A DNA stretch of 64,000 nucleotides from positions 43,103 to 107,102 of the forward strand of contig NZ_JACJQY010000014.1 of assembly GCF_014696925.1 (NCBI RefSeq), written 5' to 3'. The position numbers and the translations under genes were made by a program. The notes below the pieces were generated by a model that did not search any database, was not told where the DNA came from, and saw only the letters and a program-made list of their open reading frames with translations. Every line of letters starts with the position of its first letter. The first letter of the stretch is position 1. The stretch comes from Phormidium tenue FACHB-1050 (GTDB lineage: Bacteria > Cyanobacteriota > Cyanobacteriia > Pseudanabaenales > Pseudanabaenaceae). Of the stretch, positions 52,003 to 61,700 are shown piece after piece.

Positions 52003-53127
52003 ATGAATCAATACTTTGCAACTGTGGCGAGGGGTTTAGAAGCACTCGCAGCACAGGAACTAGAACAACTCGGCGCTCATTCGGTTGAGGCAGGATTTTG
52101 CGGTGTTAGCTTTGAAGGCGATCGCACTTTGCTTTATCGGGTCAATCTCTGGGCGCGGCTACCATTTCGGATCTTGATGCATCTCGATCAATTTGATTGC
52201 CTTGATGCTGATGATCTTTATCAAGGAATTAAAGCGATCGACTGGTCAGAATTTCTCACCCCTGAAATGACTTTAGCGGTGAATGCTACTGGCAAAAATG
52301 ATCATCTCAATCATACGCATTTCACAGCTTTACAGGTAAAAAATGCGATCGTTGATCAGCAGAAGGAGAAATTTGGCGAGCGATCGGATGTGGATGTACA
52401 GGAAGCCGATGTCCGAATCGGCGTGCATATTGATGACAATGGTTGCACGGTCAGTCTTGATAGCTCTGGCAATAGCTTGCACCGTCGCGGTTATCGTCCC
52501 GCCGTGGGAGCCGCGCCGCTCAAAGAATCTCTTGCTGCGGCGATAATCCAGATGTCAGGCTGGCAACCAGATCAGATGTTTTACGATCCTCTCTGCGGTT
52601 CGGGAACTCTGCCCTTGGAAGCAAGTTTAAAAGCCCTGAATATTGCCCCTGGAATGTTTCGCGATCATTTTGGCTTTGAGACTTGGCTAGATTTTGATCA
52701 GGAACTTTTGGCAAAACTAATTCAAGAAGCAGATGATAGTCGTTTGGATACATTACCTGCACCAATCTGGGGTAGCGATCGCAATCCTGAAGTGGTAGAT
52801 CAAGCAATTATCAATGCCAAAAACTGCGGCTTATCCAATCATGTCTATTTCTCGGCTCTAGACCTTGCGGAAGTAGTTGCTCCTGCTGACAGTGGCGTTC
52901 TGTTCTGTAATCCTCCCTATGGTGAGAGATTAGGACGTGATAGTGATTTGGGTGCTTTTTATAAACAGTTAGGGAATGTTCTCAAACAACGCTTTAAGGG
53001 ATGGACAGCTTTTGTCTTGAGTGGCAATAAGCAGCTATCACAAACAATTGGATTGAAATGTGCAGAGAGAACAGCCGTACTCAATGGATCTTTGCCCTGC
53101 CAGTTAATGAAGTACGAGTTATATTAG
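52003..53127 (+). CDS. THUMP-domain RNA methyltransferase (RlmL/YcbY N-terminal type)
   Basis: 374 aa. THUMP domain (about 45-160) followed by a Rossmann methyltransferase domain with the SAM motif YDPLCGSGTLPLEA and the catalytic NPPY motif FCNPPYGERLG. The family methylates guanine N2 in 23S rRNA or tRNA; the exact target cannot be told. The sequence starts NQYFATVARGLEALAAQELE, typical of RlmL-like proteins. The MNT gene follows 26 bp downstream. Confidence 0.93.
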   Translation: MNQYFATVARGLEALAAQELEQLGAHSVEAGFCGVSFEGDRTLLYRVNLWARLPFRILMHLDQFDCLDADDLYQGIKAIDWSEFLTPEMTLAVNATGKNDHLNHTHFTALQVKNAIVDQQKEKFGERSDVDVQEADVRIGVHIDDNGCTVSLDSSGNSLHRRGYRPAVGAAPLKESLAAAIIQMSGWQPDQMFYDPLCGSGTLPLEASLKALNIAPGMFRDHFGFETWLDFDQELLAKLIQEADDSRLDTLPAPIWGSDRNPEVVDQAIINAKNCGLSNHVYFSALDLAEVVAPADSGVLFCNPPYGERLGRDSDLGAFYKQLGNVLKQRFKGWTAFVLSGNKQLSQTIGLKCAERTAVLNGSLPCQLMKYELY

Positions 53128-53153
53128 AATTAGCATCAAAAATCATAGGCGAG

Positions 53154-53489
53154 ATGACTAAGGCTATTGCAAATAAGCAATTATCAAATTTACTAATCGA
53201 GTTAAAAGCTAGTTTAGTAGAGCTATATGGCGATCGCTTATTTTCATTGATTCTATTTGGCTCGCAAGCAAGGGGAGAAGCAACTCCTGACTCAGATATT
53301 GACGTGATGACCGTCCTTGATGATCCTGTAAATGTAGCTGAGGAAATATATCGAACATCTGACATTCGCTACCATTTCCTGAATGAATATGGCGAATTAG
53401 TATCGATTATTCCCACTGCGAAGTCAGCTTTTTTAGATGCAGCTATTTCTTTAATCCGAGTGGTCAAGCGTGAGGGGATTGAGCTATAA
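53154..53489 (+). CDS. MNT-type nucleotidyltransferase
   Basis: 111 aa from the ATG at 53154; the longer ORF-track version overlaps the methyltransferase gene. Motif GSQARGEATPDSDID with G36-S37 and the two Asp metal ligands is the minimal nucleotidyltransferase signature. In HEPN-MNT toxin-antitoxin pairs the MNT protein AMPylates the HEPN toxin. The expected HEPN gene exists here only as a short remnant just downstream. Confidence 0.88.
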   Translation: MTKAIANKQLSNLLIELKASLVELYGDRLFSLILFGSQARGEATPDSDIDVMTVLDDPVNVAEEIYRTSDIRYHFLNEYGELVSIIPTAKSAFLDAAISLIRVVKREGIEL

Positions 53490-53498
53490 AATCTCTAA

Positions 53499-53636
53499 GT
53501 TGGTGACTATAGTAAGGATTTTGTGGCTGATGAAATAGTTGCAAATAGAGCGATCACCGATGCAAAAACCTTTATTGCTAAGATTAGAAAATTTTTGCTA
53601 GATAAAGATATTGGAGAAGTGGATGTTGTCAGATAG
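53499..53636 (+). pseudogene. C-terminal remnant of a HEPN toxin-like gene
   Basis: A 45-codon open stretch without an ATG, reading DYSKDFVADEIVANRAITDA, then KTFIAKIRKFL and a stop. This resembles the last helices of HEPN proteins that accompany MNT genes. Seen: the ORF and its position 9 bp after the MNT stop. Inferred: the HEPN identity, since the catalytic RxxxxH part is missing. Confidence 0.6.
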
Positions 53637-53668
53637 AACTATAGGAATGTAAGTTTTGCTTAGGACAT

Positions 53669-53723
53669 AAAACCCAAAAGATGAGTGGCGGCGCAAAGCG
53701 CCGCCACTCATCTTTTGGATTTT
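53669..53723. repeat. Near-perfect palindrome, 26-bp arms, centre GC-AAA-GC
   Basis: AAAACCCAAAAGATGAGTGG arms with TAGGACAT to the left and TTGTCCTAGC to the right, as near 12983. Confidence 0.85.
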
Positions 53724-53874
53724 GATTTGTCCTAGCTATATCTTGCATTGCTATATCAAATCTGATGAGACCTATAGATAATTACCTTTGATTGCTAGTG
53801 ACATTGATCACCTATCAGGTTTGTTTGTCTTAGATACAATGATGAGGATAAAAAGTTAATAAAGCTCAAAAATT

Positions 53875-54216
53875 GTGAAATTTATTTCAGTAGCTGTCAT
53901 TTCGGCGATCGCCGCATTATCTATTCCATTCTCAGCCCAAGCAGATAGTAGAAAAGCATATTGTCGATATTTCCCTAATGGTGCTAGTCGAGCAACCATA
54001 TCCATGCCCTGCGTATTTTCAATGAATCAAGGCAATGTTGGCATTCGTTGGGAAGACGGAGTATCTGACTATTTTTTGCTTAGTCGCGATCGCCCCATGA
54101 CCTACACCGATGAGCGCGGTGGTCTTGTCTATCAGCAAAGGAGCGAAGATGCGAATGGTGAAAGTGTCAGAATTTTTAAGATGGAGAATGGCTCAATCCA
54201 TATTTGGGGAAGTTAG
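53875..54216 (+). CDS. Hypothetical exported protein (first of a run of five)
   Basis: 113 aa from a GTG. Signal peptide KFISVAVISAIAALSIPFSAQA, cleavage after about residue 23. The mature part has two Cys (CRYFPNG, MPCVF) and a beta-rich sequence with GNVGIRWEDG. I recognise no family. It is separated from the next gene by 96 bp. Confidence 0.72.
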   Translation: MKFISVAVISAIAALSIPFSAQADSRKAYCRYFPNGASRATISMPCVFSMNQGNVGIRWEDGVSDYFLLSRDRPMTYTDERGGLVYQQRSEDANGESVRIFKMENGSIHIWGS

Positions 54217-54312
54217 CAACTTTCTAGCAGAACCAAGCGTCAATCGACATCGCTAAGCTCCTTAACCCAAAAACCTCTGGGTGATTTTTTTATCTAATTA
54301 AATTTCAACACA

Positions 54313-54783
54313 ATGCAAAGAATTCGCATTTCCTGTTTGTCAGTTTTAGCGATCGCCACTTCCCTACTTTCCTTCACCAATTTAAAAGTCGAAGCTTTAC
54401 CACAAAATACACCTGCGATCGCGCAATCATCGGAGGATGATTTCAGTAGAAACGGCTTCATCATGCCTAGCAAAAATATTTACTGTGTGATCTACGGCGA
54501 TCACTTGCGTTGTGAGATTGTCAGCCGATTAAAGCCTATGCCACCACAACCAGAGTCCTGCAATTTGGATTGGGGCGGTGGCTTATCCTTGCCCAAATTT
54601 GGTAAGCCCTCGGTAATTTGTGCAGGGGATAGCGCTTATTCGCCAAACTACAAAACCTTGGCATATGGCAAAACTTGGAACAGAGGCGGATTTGTCTGCA
54701 AGTCGCGCACCGATGGGCTGACCTGCACCAACCCCAAAGGCAACGGCTTCTTTCTCAATCGTGAAGAATGGAAGACATTTTAA
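54313..54783 (+). CDS. Exported DUF6636-like protein
   Basis: 156 aa. Signal peptide RISCLSVLAIATSLLSFTNLKVEA. The mature domain begins near GFIMPSKNIYCVIYGDHLRCEI and has four to five Cys residues that could form disulfides. This resembles the DUF6636 family of small secreted proteins, of unknown function. The next gene starts 23 bp downstream. Confidence 0.75.
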   Translation: MQRIRISCLSVLAIATSLLSFTNLKVEALPQNTPAIAQSSEDDFSRNGFIMPSKNIYCVIYGDHLRCEIVSRLKPMPPQPESCNLDWGGGLSLPKFGKPSVICAGDSAYSPNYKTLAYGKTWNRGGFVCKSRTDGLTCTNPKGNGFFLNREEWKTF

Positions 54784-54806
54784 TAAACACAATTACCAAA
54801 CCATCC

Positions 54807-55415
54807 ATGAAATATACTACCTGCCTATCTCTATTTTCCCTGTTGTCCCTAACTGCTGCTGTTGCGGCTCCAGTCCATGCTCAAAGTAATAGTGGTCATA
54901 GTTTGGTCGGCTCTTTTAGAACAGAACTGAAGTCCCTTAGCATCAAAATTGCGCTTCCCAAATATGTCCCTCAGGGATTTTGGATAGCGGCGGTCGAAAC
55001 TGAACCCTGTCGTCGGGGAGACAGGATCGATGCTAATGGAGTTTGTCGCTTTGGTCCTGACTATACAGTGCTATATCGCAATGCTCAAGATCAGTGCTTT
55101 GCGGTTGAGGCAACTGGCGGTGGTATTGGGGGACCGACTGGACGCTATTCTCGTACTGTCAATACCAAACTTTTGGGCAAGGTGGATGTCAATATTGATA
55201 CTGGTATGAGCGAACCGATAACGGAAGCGATCGCCAAGACTCCACAAAATAATTTATGGTCTTTTCCCGCAGGTAAATCCCCATTCTACTCTTTGAGAAC
55301 TATTGATAGCGATGCTGCCAATCGGATCAATGCGGCGATTATTTGTAGTGACACAGCCTACATGACTCCCAACGAGTTTATCAAAATTGTCCAATCTCTA
55401 GACTGGTTGCGCTAA
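54807..55415 (+). CDS. Hypothetical exported protein
   Basis: 202 aa from the ATG at 54807; the ORF-track start overlaps the previous gene and lacks a signal peptide at its N-terminus. Signal peptide TTCLSLFSLLSLTAAVAAPVHA. The mature part contains LPKYVPQGFWIAAVETEPC and FAVEATGGGIGGPTGRYSRTV, with Cys residues. No recognised family. Six bp separate it from the next gene. Confidence 0.75.
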   Translation: MKYTTCLSLFSLLSLTAAVAAPVHAQSNSGHSLVGSFRTELKSLSIKIALPKYVPQGFWIAAVETEPCRRGDRIDANGVCRFGPDYTVLYRNAQDQCFAVEATGGGIGGPTGRYSRTVNTKLLGKVDVNIDTGMSEPITEAIAKTPQNNLWSFPAGKSPFYSLRTIDSDAANRINAAIICSDTAYMTPNEFIKIVQSLDWLR

Positions 55416-55421
55416 ATCAAT

Positions 55422-55988
55422 ATGACATTCTCAAAAATCAAACTCTTTGGTTTTCTTGCCCTTAGCTGCTCAATAGCAGCCTGTGGACAAGCGCAAGCCT
55501 CAACTCTGCCTAAACAATTTTCTGCGGTGATCGCTCAAGCAGTGATTGAGCCAAAAGCAGAGCTAATAACCTCAGAAAAAACTAAACAGCAATCAGGTTC
55601 AGGTCTATCTCCAGAACAGGTACGCAAAATGCTTGAGGCGAGTCCCTACGGATATGCAATCATGACCTACTGGATTGAAGGAGACAAATCGCTCAAAATG
55701 GGGCAGTTTAACGAAGCGATCGAGCAGTTCCAAAAAGCCCTCGCCGCTTCAAAAGTTTGGCGCAAACCAAGATTTACGGTAGAGCAGAATCTGCTGGTAA
55801 GACAATGCGCGATCGCTGGATCTGAAGCTAGTTTGGTAGGCGCGATCGCCGCTCGTGATTACTACAAAAAGAATAATCGCAAAATGTCGGCTATTGACGA
55901 AGCGCTAAAAATCTACCAACGAGAGCGCAAATCATCATGGGATCGGGCGATCGCTGAAAATCCTAGACTTGAATCAGGCTGTCCCTAG
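55422..55988 (+). CDS. Hypothetical lipoprotein with TPR-like helices
   Basis: 188 aa. Lipoprotein signal KLFGFLALSCSIAAC (lipobox IAAC, Cys21). A Q/S-rich linker, then one TPR-like hairpin (GDKSLKMGQFNEAIEQFQKAL) and a helical tail ending in ESGCP. Likely anchored to a membrane facing the periplasm. Tightly spaced with its neighbours, so probably in the same operon. Confidence 0.75.
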   Translation: MTFSKIKLFGFLALSCSIAACGQAQASTLPKQFSAVIAQAVIEPKAELITSEKTKQQSGSGLSPEQVRKMLEASPYGYAIMTYWIEGDKSLKMGQFNEAIEQFQKALAASKVWRKPRFTVEQNLLVRQCAIAGSEASLVGAIAARDYYKKNNRKMSAIDEALKIYQRERKSSWDRAIAENPRLESGCP

Positions 55989-56020
55989 TCAACTTAAAAC
56001 CCAACCTAAAAAACAAGAAC

Positions 56021-56950
56021 ATGAAATTTATTTCTATACCTCTAATCTCAGCACTTCTCGTTTTAGGTTCTCCCCTAGCGCTACAGGCTAAACCTACTCA
56101 AGCCGAAGCCTTACATCGAGCTTTTGCAGAGATTAGCCAACAAACCTGTGATGATCGCAGCATCTTACAGGCAGGTATTAATTACAGTGTTTGTACTGCC
56201 AGTGCAGGCGACAAGGGACAGTATCGATTGATCTCTGCGTCGTCAACCATTGTCAATTATGGTGATGGTATTGGTTATTGGTATTACCCAAATGGCAAGG
56301 TAGCGGCAATTCGCTTTTTTCACACCGATGAGCTATTCATGTTTGATGGTGGCGGCAAGTTGCAAGCCGAATTAATTCGCGCGCAAAAAGTGATGGTCAA
56401 TGGACAGGAGCAATTTCAAGAACGCTCGATAAGGGCTAATTTTACAAAATCAGAACGCGATCGCCTTGAAAAACTCGCCCAAGATGGCGGTAAAGATATT
56501 CTCTCTAAATTTAAAAAGCAACCGCAGTCAAGCACAAATGAGACTCCATCTCTGTGGAGTCATTGCAAAAGGATGATCGATGAAAATGTTGTGCGTTTAG
56601 AAGCTATTCCTAATGTGAAAGTCACGACTAGCAGCAGATTCTCTAAACTAATCACTCCCTATCCTGATCGCTCAGCTAACCTTGATCGCCGCTATGTATT
56701 TGCAATGGAAGGGCGTGGGGTTGAGACTGTGTGGAAATCTGTTGATCTAATGACCGAGATTACTCAAGAAATAACTAATGCTTGCGTTGGTACGGCTGCG
56801 GTTACATTTGGGCGCGATCGCACTGCTGACTCAGCAACCGTAGGACTATTTCCAAATGGCGAGATCAAACGATTTACTTGCGGTGTAGACTTTGATGATC
56901 GTACTCGCACCAGAACTCCTATGTCTTGGGGACAACAGGCTTGTGACTAA
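56021..56950 (+). CDS. Hypothetical exported protein
   Basis: 309 aa. Signal peptide KFISIPLISALLVLGSPLALQA, strikingly similar in its first residues (MKFIS) to the first protein of the run. Residues about 85-110 include a MORN/YwqK-like YWYYPNGKVAAIRFF. The C-terminus has a second NGEIKRFTCGVDFD segment. Two domains joined by a Lys/Gln-rich linker. No recognised family. Last gene of the run; a palindrome follows directly. Confidence 0.75.
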   Translation: MKFISIPLISALLVLGSPLALQAKPTQAEALHRAFAEISQQTCDDRSILQAGINYSVCTASAGDKGQYRLISASSTIVNYGDGIGYWYYPNGKVAAIRFFHTDELFMFDGGGKLQAELIRAQKVMVNGQEQFQERSIRANFTKSERDRLEKLAQDGGKDILSKFKKQPQSSTNETPSLWSHCKRMIDENVVRLEAIPNVKVTTSSRFSKLITPYPDRSANLDRRYVFAMEGRGVETVWKSVDLMTEITQEITNACVGTAAVTFGRDRTADSATVGLFPNGEIKRFTCGVDFDDRTRTRTPMSWGQQACD

Positions 56951-56991
56951 TACCAAATGAAGAAATGGCGTAGCCATTTCTTCATTTGGTA
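56951..56991. terminator. Perfect palindrome TACCAAATGAAGAAATGGC-GTA-GCCATTTCTTCATTTGGTA
   Basis: 19-bp arms starting directly after the stop codon of the last exported-protein gene. Confidence 0.8.
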
Positions 56992-57019
56992 TAACTTTTC
57001 TCTAAATTTTAGTTGAGCT

Positions 57020-57058
57020 ACAAAGAAAAAGCCATGCACAGCGTGGCTTTTTCTTTGT
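57020..57058. terminator. Hairpin ACAAAGAAAAAGCCATGC-ACA-GCGTGGCTTTTTCTTTGT
   Basis: One mismatch in 18-bp arms. Upstream of the FAD oxidoreductase gene. Confidence 0.75.
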
Positions 57059-57097
57059 GACTTAGTATAGTTATAAAGCTTACAAATTTTATTGTCC

Positions 57098-58699
57098 ATG
57101 TTACGAATTACCGAAATTAAACTTCCACTCGATCATCCTGAAGATGCACTGAAATTAGCAATTCTCAAAAAGCTGCAAATTAAACCCGAAGAGTTAACTA
57201 ATTATTCTATTTTTAAGCGTAGCTATGATGCACGAAAGAAAACAGATATTTACTTGGTTTACATCGTTGATGTTGAGACACCTTTAGAAAAACAATTACT
57301 AGCAAAATTACAAGCAGATCCCCATGTTAAGCCCACGCCAGACATGAGCTATCAATATGTCGCCAAGGCTCCCAGCAATTTCAAAACTCGTCCAATCGTG
57401 ATTGGGATGGGGCCAGCAGGGATGTTTGCTGGGCTAATGTTGGCGCAAATGGGATTTCGACCCATTATTTTAGAACGGGGTAAAGCAGTACGCGATCGCA
57501 CTGCGGATACGTTTAACTTTTGGAAGGGAAGAACCGAATTTAATCCTGAATCTAATGCTCAATTTGGAGAAGGCGGTGCTGGGACTTTCTCCGATGGGAA
57601 ACTCTACAGCCAAGTCAAAGATCCACAACACTATGGGCGCAAAGTTCTCACTGAATTTGTGAATGCAGGTGCATCTCCTGAAATTCTCTACATCAATAAG
57701 CCCCATATTGGTACACTCAAACTAGTCGGCATCGTTCAAAGTTTTCGCGCTCAAATCCAAGCTCTCGGCGGTGAAATTCGCTTTCAAAGTCGAGTAGAAG
57801 ATATTGACATTCAAGATGGTAAAGCGAGAGGTGTAACCCTTGCTAATGGTGAATATATTGCTAGTAATCATATCGTTCTTGCTGTTGGTCATAGCGCCCG
57901 TGATACCTTCCAAATGCTCTATGATCGCGGCGTATATATCGAAGCCAAACCTTTCTCAATAGGTTTTCGGATTGAACATCCACAAACCCTTATTGATCAA
58001 GCGAGATTCGGCGATTATGCAGGACATAAGGTTTTAGGTGCTGCTGACTATAAGTTAGTTCACCATTGCCAGAATGGACGTTCTGTTTATAGCTTCTGTA
58101 TGTGTCCTGGGGGACTAGTTGTGGCGGCAACTTCCGAGATTGGGCGCGTAGTTACCAATGGCATGAGTCAATATTCGCGGAATGAGCGGAATGCGAACAG
58201 TGGCATCGTGGTGGGGATTACGCCCGATGATTATCCAGAGCATCCTCTCGCAGGTATTGATTTTCAGCGTCGCCTCGAATCTCGCGCCTTTGAGCTTGGT
58301 GGTGGAACCTATGCCGCACCAGCCCAACTTGTAGGGGATTTTCTTGCTAACCGTCCTTCTCAAGATCTAGGTAAAGTTCATCCTTCCTATGCACCTAATG
58401 TGAATTTATGTGATTTGAGTGAGAGTTTGCCTGACTATGCGATCGCTGCAATTCGTGAAGCTCTACCTGCATTTAACAAACAAATCAAAGGTTTTGCGAT
58501 GGATGATGCGATGCTCACGGGTGTGGAAACGCGCACTTCTTCACCGATTCGGATTAAACGTAATGAGAAATATCAGAGCCTCAATGTGGAAGGGCTTTTT
58601 CCTGCGGGAGAGGGTGCAGGCTATGCAGGCGGGATTCTCTCGGCGGGGATTGATGGGATTAAAGTCGCTGAGGCTGTAGCGTTGAGTATAATGACGTAG
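57098..58699 (+). CDS. FAD-dependent oxidoreductase (COG2509 type)
   Basis: 533 aa from the ATG at 57098 (a TTG 6 nt earlier is also open). An N-terminal domain of about 95 residues precedes the FAD Rossmann motif VIGMGPAGMFAGLMLAQMG. Then come ERGKAVRDRTADT, the GGAGTFSDGKLYSQ stretch, and the C-terminal FAD motif GLFPAGEGAGYAGGILSAGIDG. Family members are uncharacterised putative dehydrogenases. It lies 26 bp upstream of cobN and is probably co-transcribed with it. Confidence 0.9.
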   Translation: MLRITEIKLPLDHPEDALKLAILKKLQIKPEELTNYSIFKRSYDARKKTDIYLVYIVDVETPLEKQLLAKLQADPHVKPTPDMSYQYVAKAPSNFKTRPIVIGMGPAGMFAGLMLAQMGFRPIILERGKAVRDRTADTFNFWKGRTEFNPESNAQFGEGGAGTFSDGKLYSQVKDPQHYGRKVLTEFVNAGASPEILYINKPHIGTLKLVGIVQSFRAQIQALGGEIRFQSRVEDIDIQDGKARGVTLANGEYIASNHIVLAVGHSARDTFQMLYDRGVYIEAKPFSIGFRIEHPQTLIDQARFGDYAGHKVLGAADYKLVHHCQNGRSVYSFCMCPGGLVVAATSEIGRVVTNGMSQYSRNERNANSGIVVGITPDDYPEHPLAGIDFQRRLESRAFELGGGTYAAPAQLVGDFLANRPSQDLGKVHPSYAPNVNLCDLSESLPDYAIAAIREALPAFNKQIKGFAMDDAMLTGVETRTSSPIRIKRNEKYQSLNVEGLFPAGEGAGYAGGILSAGIDGIKVAEAVALSIMT

Positions 58700-58725
58700 C
58701 CGCCCATAAGCTATTTGGATTACTA

Positions 58726-61700
58726 ATGCATCGTATTGCCACTATTTCAGGGGGCTGGAACCAGTCCACCGACAGCGTTATTTTTGTTGATCAGCAACCT
58801 GCACCGATTGTGATCATTACTGCTGCGGATACGGATATCCAAACCCTTGCAGCGGCTACAGCCCGTTTGCCCGAAGATTTTCCACAAATTCGAGTGGTGA
58901 ATGTCTTGCAATTACAGCAACAAATAGCGATCGATACCTATGCCGAAGAGGTGTTAGCTTACGCAAAGGTCATTATCTTACGGTTAATTGGTGGGCAATC
59001 CTATTGGAGTTATGGATTAGAAGTCGTTAAGGAGGTAGTAGAGAATACGGGTGCAGTTTTAATTGTTTTACCAGGGGATGAGCGCCCTGATCCAAATTTA
59101 ACTAGTCATTCTACGACGACACTAACTTTGGTAAATCAGGCTTGGCAATATTTTATTGAAGCAGGAATTACGAACTATCATAATTTACTCAAATTTATTG
59201 CAACGGAATTTCTGGATGATGCGATGGAATATCAACTTCCTCAACCAGTGCCACGCATCGGGATTTATGAAGTTTCTCTTCCTGCCGAAGAAAAAAGTAG
59301 TAACGGATTAGTCGCAATTATTTTTTATCGCGCCCATTACTTATCAGGTAATACGGCAGCGATCGCGTCTTTGTGTAAGGCTTTAGCTAAGCGTAAGGTT
59401 AAACCTTTACCAATCTATGTTTCATCCTTAAAGGAACCCGATGTGCAAGCGGAATTAATTCGCTATTGCTTGCCTGAATCTGGTCAAAAAGTAGATGTGA
59501 TTTTGAATACGACTAGCTTCTCTTTAGCAAGTTTAAAAACCGATACACCGCAAGTCGATCTTTGGGAAGCTTTGAATGTGCCTGTGTTTCAGGTGATTTT
59601 TAGTGGTGGACTTAAGAAAACTTGGGCAAATGGTACACAAGGACTAAATCCTCGCGATATGGCGATGAATGTGGTCTTACCTGAAGTTGATGGCAGAATT
59701 ATCACAAGGGCAGTTTCCTTTAAAGCGATGCAGGGACAAAATCTGGCTTTGCAAACGGAAGTATTGACCTATGAACCTGTACGATCGCGGATTAATTTTG
59801 TCACTGATCTGGCGGTGAAATGGATACAGCTAAAGCACACGGATGTAAGCGATCGCAAAATAGCTTTAATCCTTGCCAATTATCCTAATCGTGATGGCAG
59901 ATTAGCCAATGGAGTTGGTTTAGATACCCCAGCCAGTTGTTTAGAGATTCTCAAGTCTCTGCGAAGTTCAGGCTATAGCGTTGGCGAAATCCCTGAAACT
60001 AGCGACGAATTGATGAAGTTGTTAACGACAGGCGTAACCAACGATCGCGAATCCTTTGGAGAGCGACAGGTCTATCAATCTTTAGCATTAGCAGATTATC
60101 AAAACTATTTCCAGAATTTGCCCGAACCTGTGCAAAATGGAATTAGTAACCGATGGAATCAGCCAAAGCAAGAACAAGAATTTGCGATCGCGGGTATGCA
60201 ATTTGGCAATATTTTTGTCGGTATTCAGCCATCACGCGGTTATGACCTTGATCCTACTCTCAATTACCATGCGCCCGATTTAGAGCCGACCCATGATTAT
60301 ATGGCTTTCTATCATTGGGTGCGCGACAAGTTTAACGCCCATGCGATCGCCCATATCGGCAAACATGGCAATCTCGAATGGCTTCCCGGCAAGAGTGTGG
60401 CTCTATCGGAAAATTGCTATCCTGAAGCCGCTTTTGGTGCGATGCCTCATTTCTATCCCTTTATCGTCAATGACCCTGGGGAAGGTTCTCAAGCAAAAAG
60501 GCGATCGCAAGCCGTTATTCTTGACCATCTCACTCCGCCGATGACTCGCGCTGAGTTGTATGGCGGCTTGCAGCAATTAGAAGGCTTAATCGATGAATAT
60601 TACGAGGCGGAAACTCTTGATCCTTCACGTTTGGGTATGATTCGCGATCGCCTCATCGAAACCATCAAACAGGAAAATCTCTATCATGATCTAGGAATTT
60701 CCCTAGACCGTTTAGAGGATTCTTTAAATACAATTCTCACGACAGCCGATGGTTATCTTTGCGAGATTAAGGAGGCGCAAATTCGTGATGGGTTACATAT
60801 TTTCGGGCAATGCCCAGAAGGTCAGCAGTTAAGGGATTTGGTTGTAGCGATCGCCCGAAATCCTACGGCTAATCGGATGGGGTTGACTAGGGCGATCGCG
60901 CAAGAGTGGCAATTAGATTTTGATCCCCTGACTGCAGATTTAGGGGAATTACTTGCAGCAAATTCGCATCCACGTTTAGCTAATTGTCGGATTATTGGTG
61001 ATGCGGTGGAAGTTATAGAGGAATATGCGGCGGAGTTGGTAGCAGAGATTCTTGAAGAGATCCCCCCTACCCCCCTTGCAAAGGGGGGCGAGATTCCAAT
61101 CAAAGAGATTTATGCTAGTAGCAAAAAACCTGAAGTCCCCCTTTATAAGGGGGATTTAGGGGGATCTTTTAGAGATTTAAAAATAGAAGAGATCCCCTCT
61201 ACCCCCCTTGCAAAGGGGGGCGAGATTCCAATCAAAGAGATTTGTGCTAATAGCAAAAAGTCTGAAGTCCCCCTTTATAAGGGGGATTTAGGGGGATCTT
61301 TTGGAGATTTAAAAATAGAAGAGATCCCCCCTACCCTCCTTGCAAAGGGGGGCGAGATTGTGGCGGAACTAACGTGGATTCGCGATCGCCTGCTCCCCTC
61401 TCTCTACAAAACCAAGCAAGAAATTACAAATCTTTTGCGCGGACTCAATGGTGAATATGTGCCTAGTGGTGCATCAGGTGCGCCGACAAGGGGTAGACCT
61501 GAAGTATTACCCACAGGACGGAATTTCTATTCGGTTGATATTAGGGCTGTGCCGACGGAAACGGCTTGGGATATTGGGCGCAAAGCTGCGGATGTGTTGA
61601 TCGAAACTTACACTCAAGAGCATGGTGAATATCCGCAAACCTTGGGGCTATCAATTTGGGGAACTTCCACCATGCGAACGGGAGGCGATGATCTTGCGGA

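Noticed and set aside
58000-58725. Cobalamin riboswitch ahead of cobN
   Set aside because: Only 26 bp separate cobN from the upstream gene, and I see no B12-box-like sequence there or before the FAD oxidoreductase gene.
61054-61360. CRISPR-like tandem repeat
   Set aside because: The units are contiguous 132-bp direct repeats without unique spacers and continue an open cobN reading frame. No cas genes are in the window.
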